Source of the DNA: Drechmeria coniospora
Lineage: Eukaryota; Ascomycota; Sordariomycetes; Hypocreales; Ophiocordycipitaceae
Assembly (NCBI RefSeq): GCF_001625195.1
Contig: NC_054390.1
Location: 7,413,222 to 7,477,221 of the forward strand
Length of the DNA: 64,000 nt
Direction of reading: 5' to 3'
In this document: in pieces, positions 46,511 through 58,280 of the stretch
How positions within the stretch are numbered: position 1 is the first letter of the stretch
How the letters are laid out: each line of letters begins with the position of its first letter
Notes under the pieces: model-generated
Seen by the model: only the letters and a program-made list of their open reading frames with translations
Database searches by the model: none
Told to the model about the DNA's origin: nothing
Position numbers and translations under genes: made by a program

Positions 46511-49299
46511 TCACTCGGCACCAATCTCGCCCCCCTCCATCGTCGAGAATCCGTTGAAGTCAAAGGGTTCGTTGTTGTCCTCGTGCAAAAACGAGTCGAA
46601 ATCAAAATCGTTCAGGACATCGCCCGACTGCAAGGGGTTGGCCAGCTCCATGGTGCCAAAGTCGACCTGGGCTGGATTAGGAACGGACGGCTGGGGTAAC
46701 GATGAGCAAGAGGGGGGGAGGGGGACGAACCATGCTGCCAAAGTTGTCCATGCTCATAGCACCGTTCTGGTTTGGGTCTCCCTGCGTCTGTTGCGGCATA
46801 GGGGGCCCTTGCGTGGGAGCAGGCGCAGCCGCCGTGACAGTTGGTGCAGCCGTCGTCGCCTGGGCGCTTGCTCCGCCTCCATTCTGCACGTTCTTGTTGA
46901 AGACGGAGGTCGCCGGCGTCATCGGCGTAGCGGGCGTCGGTGGCTCTGGCTCGTTGTCACCCGCCGGCGTTGCCGCCGTGTTGGCCGCGTTCTGGCTTGC
47001 CTTCTTCTGCGCGGCGGCAGCAGCACGCTGTCGAATACGTTAGCACGAAAGCCGAAACGGGTGAAACGGCACGCTCGACGCTTACCTTGTCCTTGGCAGC
47101 CTTGGACTCCTTCTTCTTCGGCGCCGCTTTGTTGCTCTGATTCGGCGTCGGAGGGGCGGCTGCGGCCTGCTGCGGGGACGCGGTTGTGCGATTGTTCGTC
47201 GCCACGGCAGGTGCTGAAGGGGGTGGCATGGAACGCTGCTGAGGCGTACCCTGCTGCTGCGGCTGCGGCTGCGGCTGCTGCTGCTGCTGTTGCTGCATGT
47301 CCTGGGGCATCATCTGTCCGTTCGGTCCTTGCTGCCACTGCTGGTGGGCGCCCTGCTGTTGCTGTCCTGGCTGGGGCTGCTGGCCCTGCTGACCCTGCTG
47401 TTGCTGCTGCTGCTGCTGCTGTTGACGAGCAACCATCATTTGCTGGGGCGTCATCTGACCGTTGAACGGCTGTCCGGGGTGCGAGCTTGGGGGTCGCATG
47501 CCGTTCATCTGCGCTTGCGCGGCAGCCATGTTGCCCTCCATTCCCTTGTTGAAGAAATGCGGTGCCATGTTCGGGTCGATGTGGTTGCCCATAAAGTTCA
47601 TCGCTGGGTTCGGGGATTCACGAGACTGGCCGCCGTCGGGCGCGGGCGAAGGCACGCCCGAGTTGTTCATCTGCGGCGTGCCACGCTTCATCTGATCCGC
47701 AGGATTGGGAGAGGCTCCCGTCCGCATCGCTTGGGGGGAGGCATCCGGGAAGGGCTGGCCGTTTGGTCCTTGCGCCCCAGGTGTCTGACCTTCTCTGGGT
47801 AAGCTGCCGGGTATGCTATCCTGCTCCTGGCGGGCCATCATGAGCCTCTTCTTGTTCTGCTGCTCCAACAGCATCAGCTGCATCTGATAGTCCTGCAGCG
47901 CGTGGTTGCTGCCGGATCCGCCCTGGGCGCCTCCCGGGCCGGGCCGAATGCCACCGGGACCGGACATGTCGCCAGGATTGTAAAATGCGGTCATGGTGGT
48001 CCCGTCAGGGCCCTGGGCCATCATGGGGGAGCCCTGGCTTTGAGGGCCGCCGGCGTTGGGCATCTGTTTGTTTCCCATCTGCGAACCATGGTGTTGCTGG
48101 AGGTTCTGGGAGTAGGTGGCGATGGATTTCTGCTGCGCAGCCGGGGGGGCGTTGATGAAGTTCTGGAACTGCTGGGGATTGAGAGAGTTGGGGTTGATGC
48201 CGTTCACCGTCAGCATGTGGTGGGCGGCGGCGGCGTTGGGGTTGGCGGCGAGCGGCTGACCGGCCATGACCTGGCCGGGACGTCCGTTCGCCATCATGGC
48301 ACCAGGTTGGTTGGGGTTGAAGGGGGCGCCGCCGTCGACGCGCTGCCGCTTGGAGGGCGAAGGCGCATTCTCGCCCGAGGCAGGGGACGAGGGGCGTTCG
48401 CGGTTCGCATCCATACCGGACGGGTCGCGCTGCATCTGGTTCTGCTTGGCCTGTTGCAGCATCATTTGAGGGCTGGTCGAGGGTCAGCGGCAAGAACTCG
48501 CGAAGCAGGCTCCGCGGAGTCTCGACATACTTTTGATTGTTGGCCATGGCGGCGCGAGCAAGGTTGCCCTGCTTCATGCCCATGGCGCCGTTCTGCATGC
48601 TCTGCATGTTGCGCATGTACTGCTGCTGCGCCGCCATGTCCATGCCGGGGCGCATCTGGCGGAGCAGTTCCTGCTGCTGGTTCTGCTTCAGCCGAGACTG
48701 TTGCTGCCGACGGGGGAGGGGGCGAGTCAGTCTGGGTCGGGAACACAGGACGAGCACACGGCACGAGAGGACACGGCGGGGAGCAGGAGTGAATCAGTTC
48801 GACGTACCTGAGTGTGGGCGACGTATTGGTTGACGGTTCCGTTTCCGCCCTTGGCACGCTGGGCGTTGTATATGTCCCAGAAGAGGCAGAACCATTCGTG
48901 GAGGAAGGAGGTGTCGGAGGCGGGCATCGGCAGCTTCGGGGGTGGCAGGTCTTGAGGGAGCTTGGAGTCGATGTCGTCTTTGGAGTCGGCGTCCATGGCA
49001 TCGTCGGCGCCGTTGATGACGTTGCCGTTTTCATCGCGACGTCGACCGGCGCCGTCCTTGTGGACGTTGACCTGCTGGTCGCTGGCGAGGAGGGAGCGAG
49101 CACACTCGAACATGCCGTAGCGAATGAAATATTCGTAGATGTACGTGTTGAGGACGCCGCGCTGGTTGTCGTTGATCTGCTGCTGCCTCGCGGCGGCTGC
49201 CTGGGGGTTGGCGGCGATGTTGCTCATCATGGGCATCGGCGCACCCCCAACGGGCCCGCCCATGGGGTTCATGTTCGCCTGGCCGACGTTGGGATTCAT
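46511..49299 (-). CDS. LisH-domain transcriptional regulator, SomA/Som1/Flo8 family
   Basis: cAMP/PKA-pathway regulator of adhesion, conidiation and virulence-type development in moulds. Exons: 49299-48808, 48703-48531, 48472-47086, 47027-46731, 46666-46511; 834 aa, introns of 104, 58, 58 and 64 bp, all GT/AG and frame-consistent. The LisH motif spans residues about 50-80 (NTYIYEYFIRYGMFECARSL). It is followed by FLHEWFCLFWDIYNAQRAKG, a conserved partner-binding helix, then long Gln/Pro/Met-rich low-complexity tracts with poly-Q, a nuclear-type basic site (SPSKRQRVDG), AAPKKKESKAAKDK, and an acidic C-terminus (DFDFDSFLHEDN) that looks like an activation domain. Start chosen at MNPNVGQANM. The long upstream region (49,300-50,250), with G/T-rich and CGT repeats, is probably its leader and promoter. 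Confidence 0.9.
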
Positions 49300-52200
49300 G
49301 GTCGTGAGCGGCGGCGACGGCGGCGTGGCGGCGGGTCTGCGAAGAGGCGACGTTGAATGGCGAGGAGAGCGGGTGGCAGGCGGCAAAGATTTGCCAGTCG
49401 AGTGCCCGAAATGTGTGAGGCGAGGCCCAAATTTAGCAGCAGCAACGCGGGAGCGCTACAAAGCTACCCGGCGTGGCCGTGGTGCGAGGGGCGATCAGTC
49501 GACCAGCGGAAGACGAATCTGGCTCTGTCGCGATGGTAGAAACAAATTCTGTGGCGGTCCGGATGGAGGAGGAGGGAGGGGGGGAGGGGGGGCCTGGATC
49601 CGAAATTGCAGGCGACGCAGAGTAGGAGGGGGGGGTTGCGAGATACGTGTGTCGTTTGGGAGGGGGGGAGGGGGGTATAGTGTGGTGGTTGATGTCAAAA
49701 AAGAGAGAAAGGCGGCGGACGAGAAAGTCAGAGAGGCTCGGTGGTGTAGCTGGGGGCTGGGGGTTGCAGAACCACCCACGCGGTGCGCAACGTTCAGTCC
49801 AGCGTCACTTGGGGTGTCGAGGAACTGCACCTCGCGGGGGTAAAGGACGGCGTGGAGGCGAATAGGACGCGGCTGGTTGCTCGTCGTCGTCGTCGTCGTC
49901 GTCGTTGGTCCGTGGCCGTCGGCGACTCGCAATAACTGACGCGCTGGGCCGTGGAGACGATGGTCGCGATGGATTCGGGGCCACAGGATGAATGGATAAT
50001 AGACGTAAGTGCAGGTAGGAGCAGGTCCGGTATGGAGATAATAAATTAGGTGGTCGACAGTGGAGGCGGAAGAGGTAGATGGCACGACAAGGTTCCTCTC
50101 CAGTCCGCAATTGAGCAAATGCTGAGCGAAAGCGTTACAAGTAGTACCCGTTCGTCAACGTTCGTATAGTGCGAGCGGGCTCGGAGCAGGGAAAAGGCAG
50201 ATAGTGCGGCAAGTGTGAGGCGCACGGTAGAAGAGGGCACTCTGCCAGCTCGCTTAGTGCGGGCCTTTCACGGTGCGGATCATGTCAGCCACGGTCACGC
50301 GGGACATGTCGACCGTACCGTGTGAATGAAAAGGAGCGCACAGGCGAAAAATGCTAGTGCGCTCGCCTCAGCACCAGGACACAACGGCGAGCAGCACTTT
50401 TCTCCTCCATTTAGGGGTCGCCTCATCATCGGAGCGCTGTTAGGGGCTGTTTCGCGGGAGAGCTGTACCACGCATCTGGCGTAAGCCTCAGACCAGTGGC
50501 GTATTTCTAGGCCCGCTACGCTTTCGCCTTGCTGCCTCAGGCTGGACCCGGCCGTCATAGGGCGTCGAGACCAATCACGATGCAGCAAGCCTCAGCAGGC
50601 TAAGTCGTAACGTTTTAACGTCTCATTGTCCTCATCAGCGACGATGGCATGGGTGCGTACACGCACCTATTGAGGCAGATATCTCCATGTGGTCGCGGGG
50701 CAAATGACGTATCGGCTGGAGGTGGTGCAAACAAAAATCATCATTTACATGGACGATTACGGACACGACCATGGCAAGCACGAGTACCAGATTGTTCATG
50801 CCAAGAGCCTAGGAGGCAGCAAGACGTCACTGCATCCGGCGTGGATCGTTAAGTTGGGATGCTCGCTCAGCGGCAACGATGGCTCTCATGCCAGTCTCGC
50901 GCTCTCGCCGCACAAGGTACCTGTGCTGTCCTACCCTGTCATGCCATTTTCATGCGTATGCGCACGATATGTTGATCTCGTGGCTTCATTGCCGTGCGGA
51001 GGGCAATGGCAAGCTCCCGCAATTGCGCTGGACCAATGAGCAGAATCTGTATCGGCTGTTTGGGGAGGGGATTTCGGTGAAATCCAGAATGGAGTCACGT
51101 ACAAAGTGAAGCAGTAGGTAGTCTCGTAGCAAACGGAAGCAAACAAAAGCTCCCGGGTCCAAGACTTGGCAATCTCGCGCGTGCCGTCGGGCAAGATGTG
51201 CATATGCAAATAGTGCGCAAGTCAAGGGGACGAAGAATCAGACAAATGGCCATCAAGCAACTTTGAATCATATCACGAGCGACTTGAAGAATTGGTCTAG
51301 CCAAAATATTTCTTACGATAATATGTACAGTAGGAACGTAGGAACAGTACTGTATGTATATTACATGTATCCACCTCCACCTGTTTGGCAGGGCACCCAC
51401 TCGTAGGTGGTCACATCAGTGTGCCGATCTTGTCGATCAGAGGCTCCCACCTCGCCCGACAGAGAGTAGGGCAAAAATGAGCAGCGTACATTGGGTGGCA
51501 TTTCCTTTGCAACCGCAGCCTCCAAGCACGGCGGATGGCAACATGCGATCATTTCCAAGGCGATCCCGTTCCCATACACCTTTCGGAAGAAACTGCCAAG
51601 CAGCGGACCAGACCTTCAAGGCGAACGTGTGGGTTGCCACGCCCCGTGCTAGGTCGTTGCTGATCCGTCACTACGCCGATGCGCATCGTATGGATCGTGG
51701 CGGAATTCGATGCCTCCTTTGCCACACCAGTAAGACCAAGGATCACTGCAAGGTATTGTCAGTCGATGAGGCCGGGCCAACTGCCGGTCAGTTGGTTGGC
51801 AACAACACGCCTGCCCTATGCGGCGGTGCGGCGCATCGAACGACATCGGCAGTGTTGCGGTGAATGGTGTAGCTTACGAATTTGGTAGTCACGCAGATTG
51901 ATTCGAATGAACGTCACAGCATCAGCGCCAAGTATCCAGGCACGCCCTGGAGTTTTGCCGGCGGCCGAGGAGAGCCGTATCGTGTCCCGTTTCGCTTGCC
52001 GCCGCGAGGTAGAGTCGCCATGGCCTCCAGGGTAACAATGACGCAGACGGCACGAGGAAACATGAAATTGATCAGATGCAAACCTCCACCGAGTATTGTA
52101 GCTCCGATACCAGCTAATAGCGGCACCAGGAGAACGGTTCCATCCGTCGGTAAAATACCTTTGCTTGCCACCGTTGCGAGGTTGTCATGAACGGGCTCCA

Positions 52201-52460
52201 CCAGGTTTCCCAGCAAGCTCGCCCACACACGCCCGCCACCAATCGGGCCAACGTGGACCCAACTCACCCCATACAAATCGAACCATGGGCGGCAGCCTCG
52301 ATTGGCTGCTTGGCCGAAGGGACCGACCTAATTCCGTCGTGGCCATCGGAGCCCTGTCCTTCCAGTCCGTCTCCAACGTCGGCGGGGGTGACAACTCCTT
52401 CGAGCTTGCTCGCCACATCGCGACAGGCAGCAGAAAATTCCATGCCATTTCCCGTGCCGC
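49300..52460. other. 3.2-kb intergenic region upstream of the SomA gene
   Basis: 49,300-50,250 is probably the regulator's 5' leader/promoter (G-rich tracts near 49,565-49,675; CGT repeat at 49,883-49,906). 50,250-52,460 has no gene I can support. A minus-strand ORF at 52,276-51,914 (120 aa) has two hydrophobic stretches but no family match. Confidence 0.55.
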
Positions 52461-53210
52461 TCAGTCATCTTCCGGGGGCAATTCGTCGTCAATGTACCGC
52501 ACCAGCGACACTCTCATCTCCGTTGTGTCATTTCCCCGCAGCACGTCGCTGATGAAGTGCGCCTCGACCTGCATCTGGACCATCTCGAGCGATCCCCTCA
52601 AGACGCCGCACAGGATGTTGGAGTACCAGAGCTCGTCTTGCGCGCGACCGTCATCGGGTAGCTCGACGAAGTCGGCGAATGGATTTTCATCAAAGACCAA
52701 GGAGAATTGGTTATTGTCGCTCGTCCAGTTGGTCACTTGGGGGGTGATGTTGAGGAATATCTTGAAACCGATCTGCCATGCATCGTCAGAAAAGGGTGGA
52801 CGGCTAGCCGATGCTGGGTTGCCGTACCCGTGCTATCATGTCGGCCGTCTCGCGAAAGTTGGCACACCGTTTCATCGTGTTTGATTTGGCGAGGTAGTCT
52901 TCGATGAGGCGCAAGCCAATGTTGTAGCCCATCTTATCCAACTGCTTGTTCACCTCGGCGTAGTCGCTCTCAAAGTCCCGACATAGCTGCGAGACGATGG
53001 TGCCGTACGTCAGCGTTACCAACTCGGCGTTGACCTTGTCGATGCGTGTTCTGGCATGGGATTAGATGGCGGCCAACGTGCTTCGACGACGGCGAGTCAC
53101 TCACTTCCAGATCCTGCTGCCCATTAGCACGACGGAAACTAGGACGGGACGACGGATCCAGTTGATGAACCGTACTCTTCACCCACACGTGTTGCCTTGC
53201 TTGCCGCCAT
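52461..53210 (-). CDS. BET3: TRAPP complex subunit Bet3
   Basis: Core subunit of TRAPP, the vesicle tether and Rab exchange factor at ER-Golgi membranes. Exons: 53210-53176, 53113-53105, 53050-52828, 52772-52461; 192 aa, matching the yeast length of 193. Read after splicing: MAASKATRVGEE-IWK-TRIDKVNAELVTLTYGTIV, CRDFESDYAEVNKQLDKMGY, NIGLRLIEDYLAKSN, CANFRETADMIAR, IGFKIFLNITPQVTNWTSDN, ENPFADFVELPDDGRAQDEL, WYSNILCGVLRGSLEMVQMQ and a closing PPEDD. Exon 2 is only 9 nt (GATCTGGAA). A conserved Cys (CRDF), palmitoylated in homologs, is present. Introns are 62, 54 and 55 bp. Confidence 0.95.
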
Positions 53211-53769
53211 CGCGCTCTCGACCGTCGAGTGCAGCGGAGGATGGAACGGTTCAGCTCAGTGGCCGCCTGGTCGAGATTGGATGCTGCGCGGCGCGGCGGA
53301 GGGAAAATGTCCGATTACGAGGCAAGATGGCGCCGAATGATGGCCGGTTGTCGTCAAAGCAACGATGGCTATGCCGTCTCCCGCTGGCCTCGACTCCGAC
53401 CTGCGTCATGACGGTCGAGGACGGGTGGAGCTGGTCGCTGGTCCAGGAACAACCGCCGGCCCGAGAGAGAAAGTGCACTTACTGTACGGAGTACGGAGCA
53501 CGGCACCCAGCGCAGCAGCAGCAGTAATACTGTACTTGACTGGCTGCTGGTAATATGGAGCACTCGAGGCTAATATTGCTACTTCCGTACTCCGTACATA
53601 TTACACACCACACACGGCTCGCTAGGTTTGGTGGGCTGCAGCTCTTGCGCGGCAAAAGTTGTGCAACACGTCGTCGCAGTTTCATCGCACACAGCAGGCG
53701 GGTTCGGTCAAGGCGACAGGCAAATTGCAATTCCCGAATTTCGACACGACCTCTCTCCGTCCCGTCAGC
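53211..53769. other. Divergent promoter region, BET3 / U5-40K
   Basis: About 560 bp shared by two divergent genes. Short GTACGGAGTACGGAGC and CCGTACTCCGTAC words lie near 53,484 and 53,587. No gene seen. Confidence 0.6.
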
Positions 53770-55005
53770 ATGTCGGCAGAAAAACGGCCAGCCGATGGCG
53801 AGCCGGGCTCGTCCCAGATGCTCGTCAAGCGGCAAAACGTGGGCTCGTCCGAGGGCGCTCTTGCTCGGCTCAACGCGTCGAGCAACGCTCTCGTCCAGAC
53901 GGTGGGTTCCACGGGGATGCATGGGTCGAGTCGGCGGATGGTGACTGACGTCTCGCAGGCGCCGCGGACGAGCGGACTGCAGGCGCCCGTGATGGAGCTC
54001 AGCGGACACTCGGGCGAGATCTTTGCGGCCAAGTTCGACCCCGCCGGCACGCTCATTGCCTCGGCCGGCATGGACCGGAGCATCAGTACGGACTCGGTTG
54101 TCCCGCCGGGTAGATTTTGCCGCTGACTCGACCAGTGCTCTGGCGGACGTACGGCGACTGCGAAAATTACGGACTGCTCAACGGCCACAAGGGCGCCATC
54201 CTCGACCTGCAGTGGTCGCGCGACTCGGACGTGCTGTACACGGCGTCGGCCGACATGCACCTCGCCAGCTGGGACTTGACGTCGGGGACGCGCATTCGAC
54301 GCTACGTCGGCCACGAGGAGATGATCAACACGGTCGACGTCAACCGCCGGGGCGAGGAGCTGCTGATCAGCGGCAGCGACGACTCGACCATCGGCATCTG
54401 GGACCCGCGAAGCAAGAACGCCGTGGACTACATCGAAACCGACTTTCCCATCACGGCGGTTGCCATCTCCCAAGCCGGCAACGAAATCTACTCGGGCGGC
54501 ATCGACAACGACATTCGGGTCTGGGATGTCCGGAAGAAGTCGATGGTCTACTCGATGCTCGGGCACGCAGACACCATCACGTCGCTCCGCGTCTCGCCCG
54601 ACTCGCAGTCTCTCGTCTCGTACGCCATGGACGGCACGGTCAAGACGTGGGACATTCGGCCGTTTGCGCCGACGGAGAGGCTCATCCGCACCTTTGACGG
54701 CGCGTCGGTGGGCATCGAGAAGAACCTCGCAGGTGTCTCGTGGGACTCGGAAGGCAAGAGGATCGCCGCCGGATCCGGGGACGGAACGGTCAACGTCTGG
54801 TCGACGCACACGGGCAAGCTGGCGTACAAGCTTCCCGGTCACCGGGGCGCCGTGAACTGCGCCGAGTTTTCGCCCGGCAAGGAGCCGATAAGTAAGTACA
54901 GAGGGGGGGCTCATGCGGGATGCCATGCTTTCCTCGACGCTGACCGTGACGACAGTTCTTTCCGCATCCTCGGACCGTACCATGTTGCTCGGCGAACTCG
55001 CATAG
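53770..55005 (+). CDS. U5 snRNP 40-kDa WD40 protein (SNRNP40/Spf38)
   Basis: WD40 propeller of the U5 snRNP that contacts Prp8 in the spliceosome. Exons 53770-54085, 54136-54891 and 54956-55005; 373 aa. Introns are 50 and 64 bp; the first (GTACGG...CTGAC...CCAG) is close to the minimum for fungi. Start MSAEKRPADGEP. WD repeats: MELSGHSGEIFAAKFDPAGT, LLNGHKGAILDLQWSRDSDV, GHEEMINTVDVNRRGEELLI, TDFPITAVAISQAGNEIYSG, LGHADTITSLRVSPDSQSLV, the longer NLAGVSWDSEGKRIAAGSGD, and LPGHRGAVNCAEFSPGKEPI closed by IILSASSDRTMLLGEL in the 16-codon last exon. The family match is strong across the whole length. Confidence 0.95.
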
Positions 55006-55983
55006 GGGGCCGTAGAAAGCGCGAGGTGCCCGATCGGAGACTTGACGGCGGAGGCGCACCTGATGGGCCAGGTGGGCGAAGGGGGGAGCCCGACGACACG
55101 ACGACGACGACGACGACGACGGAGGACGTGCAAGAGGCAGGATGAGCAGGAAGGAGGATGAGCAGGAAGGAGGACGGGACGATGGAGGTCGGGCGGGATT
55201 GGTGTGCGGCCTGCTTCAGACTCTGTGCCGTTGGCCTGGCAGGTTTTGCATTGAGCGAAGGCGTTTTGGGATTTCGATGACGGCACGGGGCGGCCGCTGT
55301 GTGTACTAGCACGGCATGGAGACGATGCTGCGTTGCGCGTATGAGCACGAGCACGTGCCCGAAGCAGAAACGGGGGAGAATGTACGAGGCAGTGCTCCGG
55401 ATGCGCGGCCCTCGTGTCTCGCCGTGAAGTCGTCGACTCCCAGGACGACGGCCACGCGACGGGGATGCGTTTGGGGCTCGCAAACGGTCGACAGGCTTGT
55501 GCCTCGACGAGCGAGGACGATCGGTCGCGCCGGCGGGGTCCAAGGACGTGACGACCTTGCACGCGGAGTGTTTTCGGAAGACGTCGAGTGTCTGTGCGAG
55601 GAATTCGCACCAGTCGTATGCCTGGCAACGCAGCACCCGCGCCCCCTCATCTGGACAGCCATATGCCGTGCTCGAGATGGGAGGCCGCGTGGGAGCAGGG
55701 GTGCACCGCGTGCACTGAAAAGCGTGCAAGCATTACGGAGTACTGGTACTCCGTACAGCGAGCGCATCGCCAAGGATTCTGGATACACCAGGATACACCG
55801 CTAGAAGGAGGATTGCGTTGATCCCGTTCCATGGTGTTCCAATGTTCCAAGGCCTGCTCGGACTCATGAAAAGCGAGTGCCGGCCTACTGATGGAAGATT
55901 GGCCGAGCCAGAAGACTGCACGCACAGAATAGGATCAGTGACAAGTGCCGCTACATGCGCCCGTACTGTACAGTTGCGCGACG

Positions 55984-56118
55984 TATATGGAGTAATGCAT
56001 GTACACGTACCACCTACATATTCATACGGCTTATATGGCGTAATACATGTACTCATACCACCTGCATATTCATAGGCGTATATGGAGTACATGCACACAT
56101 ACCACCTACCTACTCATC
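55984..56118. repeat. 48-bp tandem repeat, about three copies
   Basis: Units begin TATATGG(A/C)G at 55,984, 56,032 and 56,079 and carry TACCACCTRC-ATATTCATA blocks. Confidence 0.8.
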
Positions 56119-56455
56119 CGCATTTGAAGAGGCAATGACTGCACCGTAGGCAGTATTCTGCCGTTGGCTCGAAGTGCAGGCAGGGATGCTGTATGCCGGC
56201 TCTCTCGACTGCCTCGGATGAATCCTTGTCGCCGTACTAACATGTCTGCACCGCATTCGAAGTGTGGGCGTGAGCACTCCGCACATTGACGGTGACGTGA
56301 CACGTGAGCGATTCCCAGCGTTGGAAACGTACTGTATTAATACTTGATAAATTATACGGGGTTCTCCAAACACGTCCAATGTTCCAGCCGCCCATCGGCC
56401 TGCGCCCTGGGACAGGGTCTGCGCGTCGCGGCTGGCATCGAATTGCACTTAACCT

Positions 56456-56530
56456 CCACCGTTGCCCTTCTTCCACCGTTGCCCTTCTTCCACCGTTGCC
56501 CTTCTCCCACCGTTGCCCTTCTCCCACCGT
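56456..56530. repeat. 17-bp minisatellite
   Basis: CCACCGTTGCCCTTCTT or CCACCGTTGCCCTTCTC repeats in direct succession a little over four times. Confidence 0.9.
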
Positions 56531-58280
56531 TTCCGTACTTCCGCCGTGTCCTTTTCCATTTCTCACTGCGTCTTGTCCGCGTCTCCTGTCCCGCATCTCC
56601 TCTCCCACACCGCATCTCCCACCCGCATCTCCCACTCACATCTCTTTTCCACTTCCTCCCCCCCCTTTCCAGTCTAGGTGCAGCAGAAACAGGTATGCGG
56701 CTGGCCGTGCGCGGGTCGCCCGTCTTTTGTAGAACGTCCATGGCCGATATTTCCTTTTTCTCCTCCCCCCTTCCCCTTCTCCTCCAGGGGCGCGCGACTC
56801 GTATCTGCGTACCCCGTATCCCGTGCGGTGTATTTTGTCCTCGTACTCGTACCTGTTCTCGTGTGATTTGCTTGTTCATGTATTATCAAGTCCCGATACG
56901 GAGTAATACAGCACGGCGGATGTATTATTCATACTCGGTACTTGCTTCTACTGCCATGGTACGGAGTATTCCATACCTTGTACGGAGTACGGGGTAATAA
57001 TAGTTGTACTCCGGACGGTACGTCCAAGTACCTGCAACTACTTGCGTTGTACGGAGTACATGCAAGTAATTACGGAGGAGTAGGCCTTGCTGCTTGACGC
57101 TGCCGGTAATGGCTGTTGGCAGGCGACCGCCGACGGGAACGAGTCGTGGTAATAATACCCCTCGCCGTCCCAGGGGCTGCTTCCGCGTCGCATCGCTTCG
57201 CCTGACGTTTGGGCTCTGCCCCGTGGACGCGCACGTTGTCGCAGAGAGGACAAAGATGGGAGCGTATTGATCATCCGACCCAACGTCCACCTCGCACTCG
57301 CAACCGCAACTACCTCATCATGATGACATTGTGACACGTACCTTCTCGCAGCAGCACGCGTGTGAGTGCATGCACGAGCATCCACGGCCATGGCAACGTC
57401 CCCTTCTCGGTCCCGCTCCCAGCCTCGCTCGATGCTGCTGCGCTGCCTCCGAATGGAATTGGGAGTCGAGGGAGCGTCTCCCCCCCCCCCCCCCTCCCCC
57501 CCCCCCGTCAACCCACACGGGCCATCGCTCAGTCGGCAAGTCACCGTCCAGGCGCCATTCTCTCTCTGGATTTCAATTTTAATTTATCGACCACTTCCAC
57601 CTCCCTCGAGCGAAGCGGTCGGTCCACCTCCTCCCGGCTTCAGCGAAGACTACGTGTACACACTGCACAGGCGAGCGCGGACTGCTGGACCCGAAATTAC
57701 TGGCGGTGTAGCCTACTTGGCAGTTGGCTGCATTCGGAAGTGGCTTTCTGGCGCCGCTCCACCATCGACCGGCCAGCCAACGGCCGTGCTGTAGGTGTAC
57801 TTACGTTGTCACGAGCCAGCGGCGCTCCTCAGCGCTGTACTGTCACGGCAGGCTAGTAATAATAGCTGAGATACAAGTACCGAGCTGCAACTGTGCACCT
57901 ATTATTCCCGCCTAGGCGCTCGAGTTGACGACCGAGACAATTGGCGATAGGCACATGGCGCTTGCTTCCCTCGCTTCCCTCTCGCACCATTCTCAAGGGC
58001 GGTGGAACGGTCGAAGACGGACGGAAGGAGGCTGTTGACGTTCCCTCGTGCGTTTGTTTCGACTGTTTTTTGCTCATTGCTTCCCCGACTCGTCCGTTCG
58101 ATTCCTTTATCTGGGCAGCGAACTGCATTGCATGATGCTTCGAGTCGACGACTAACACCGGCACGACACACCGCTCGCAAACGCACCACTCGCCGACGCA
58201 CCGCTCGCCGACGCACCACTTGCAGACGCACCACCTGCACGCTCTCGGCAGGACTCGTCAGTCCCCGGGCTCGCCACAGG

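Larger units (their letters stand above)
55006..58280. other. 3.3-kb intergenic region with minisatellites and GTAC words
   Basis: No supported gene. Contains GTAC words (about 55,735-55,755, 55,965-56,095, 56,895-57,065), a 48-bp tandem repeat (55,984-56,118), a 17-bp minisatellite (56,456-56,530) in a long pyrimidine tract, and a poly-C stretch (57,480-57,506). The 250 bp before 58281 include four imperfect CGCACCACTCGCCGA-type repeats (about 58,175-58,240), probably in the leader of the next gene. Confidence 0.6.

Noticed and set aside
46691..46730. 40-bp version of the last SomA intron (earlier CAG acceptor)
   Set aside because: Too short for a fungal intron; the downstream acceptor gives 64 bp with a CTAAT branch site at normal distance.
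51914..52276. 120-aa minus-strand ORF with hydrophobic segments downstream of BET3
   Set aside because: Two hydrophobic stretches, but no family resemblance or splice context; kept out for lack of support.
53682..55628. 648-aa minus-strand ORF antisense to the WD40 gene
   Set aside because: Rich in Arg/Pro/Ser with no domain; the plus strand encodes seven WD repeats with proper introns.
58002..58280. Extending the two-pass membrane protein upstream in the same frame
   Set aside because: The extension is made of Arg/Thr-rich tandem repeats and starts without an ATG; ATG at 58281 is the better start.
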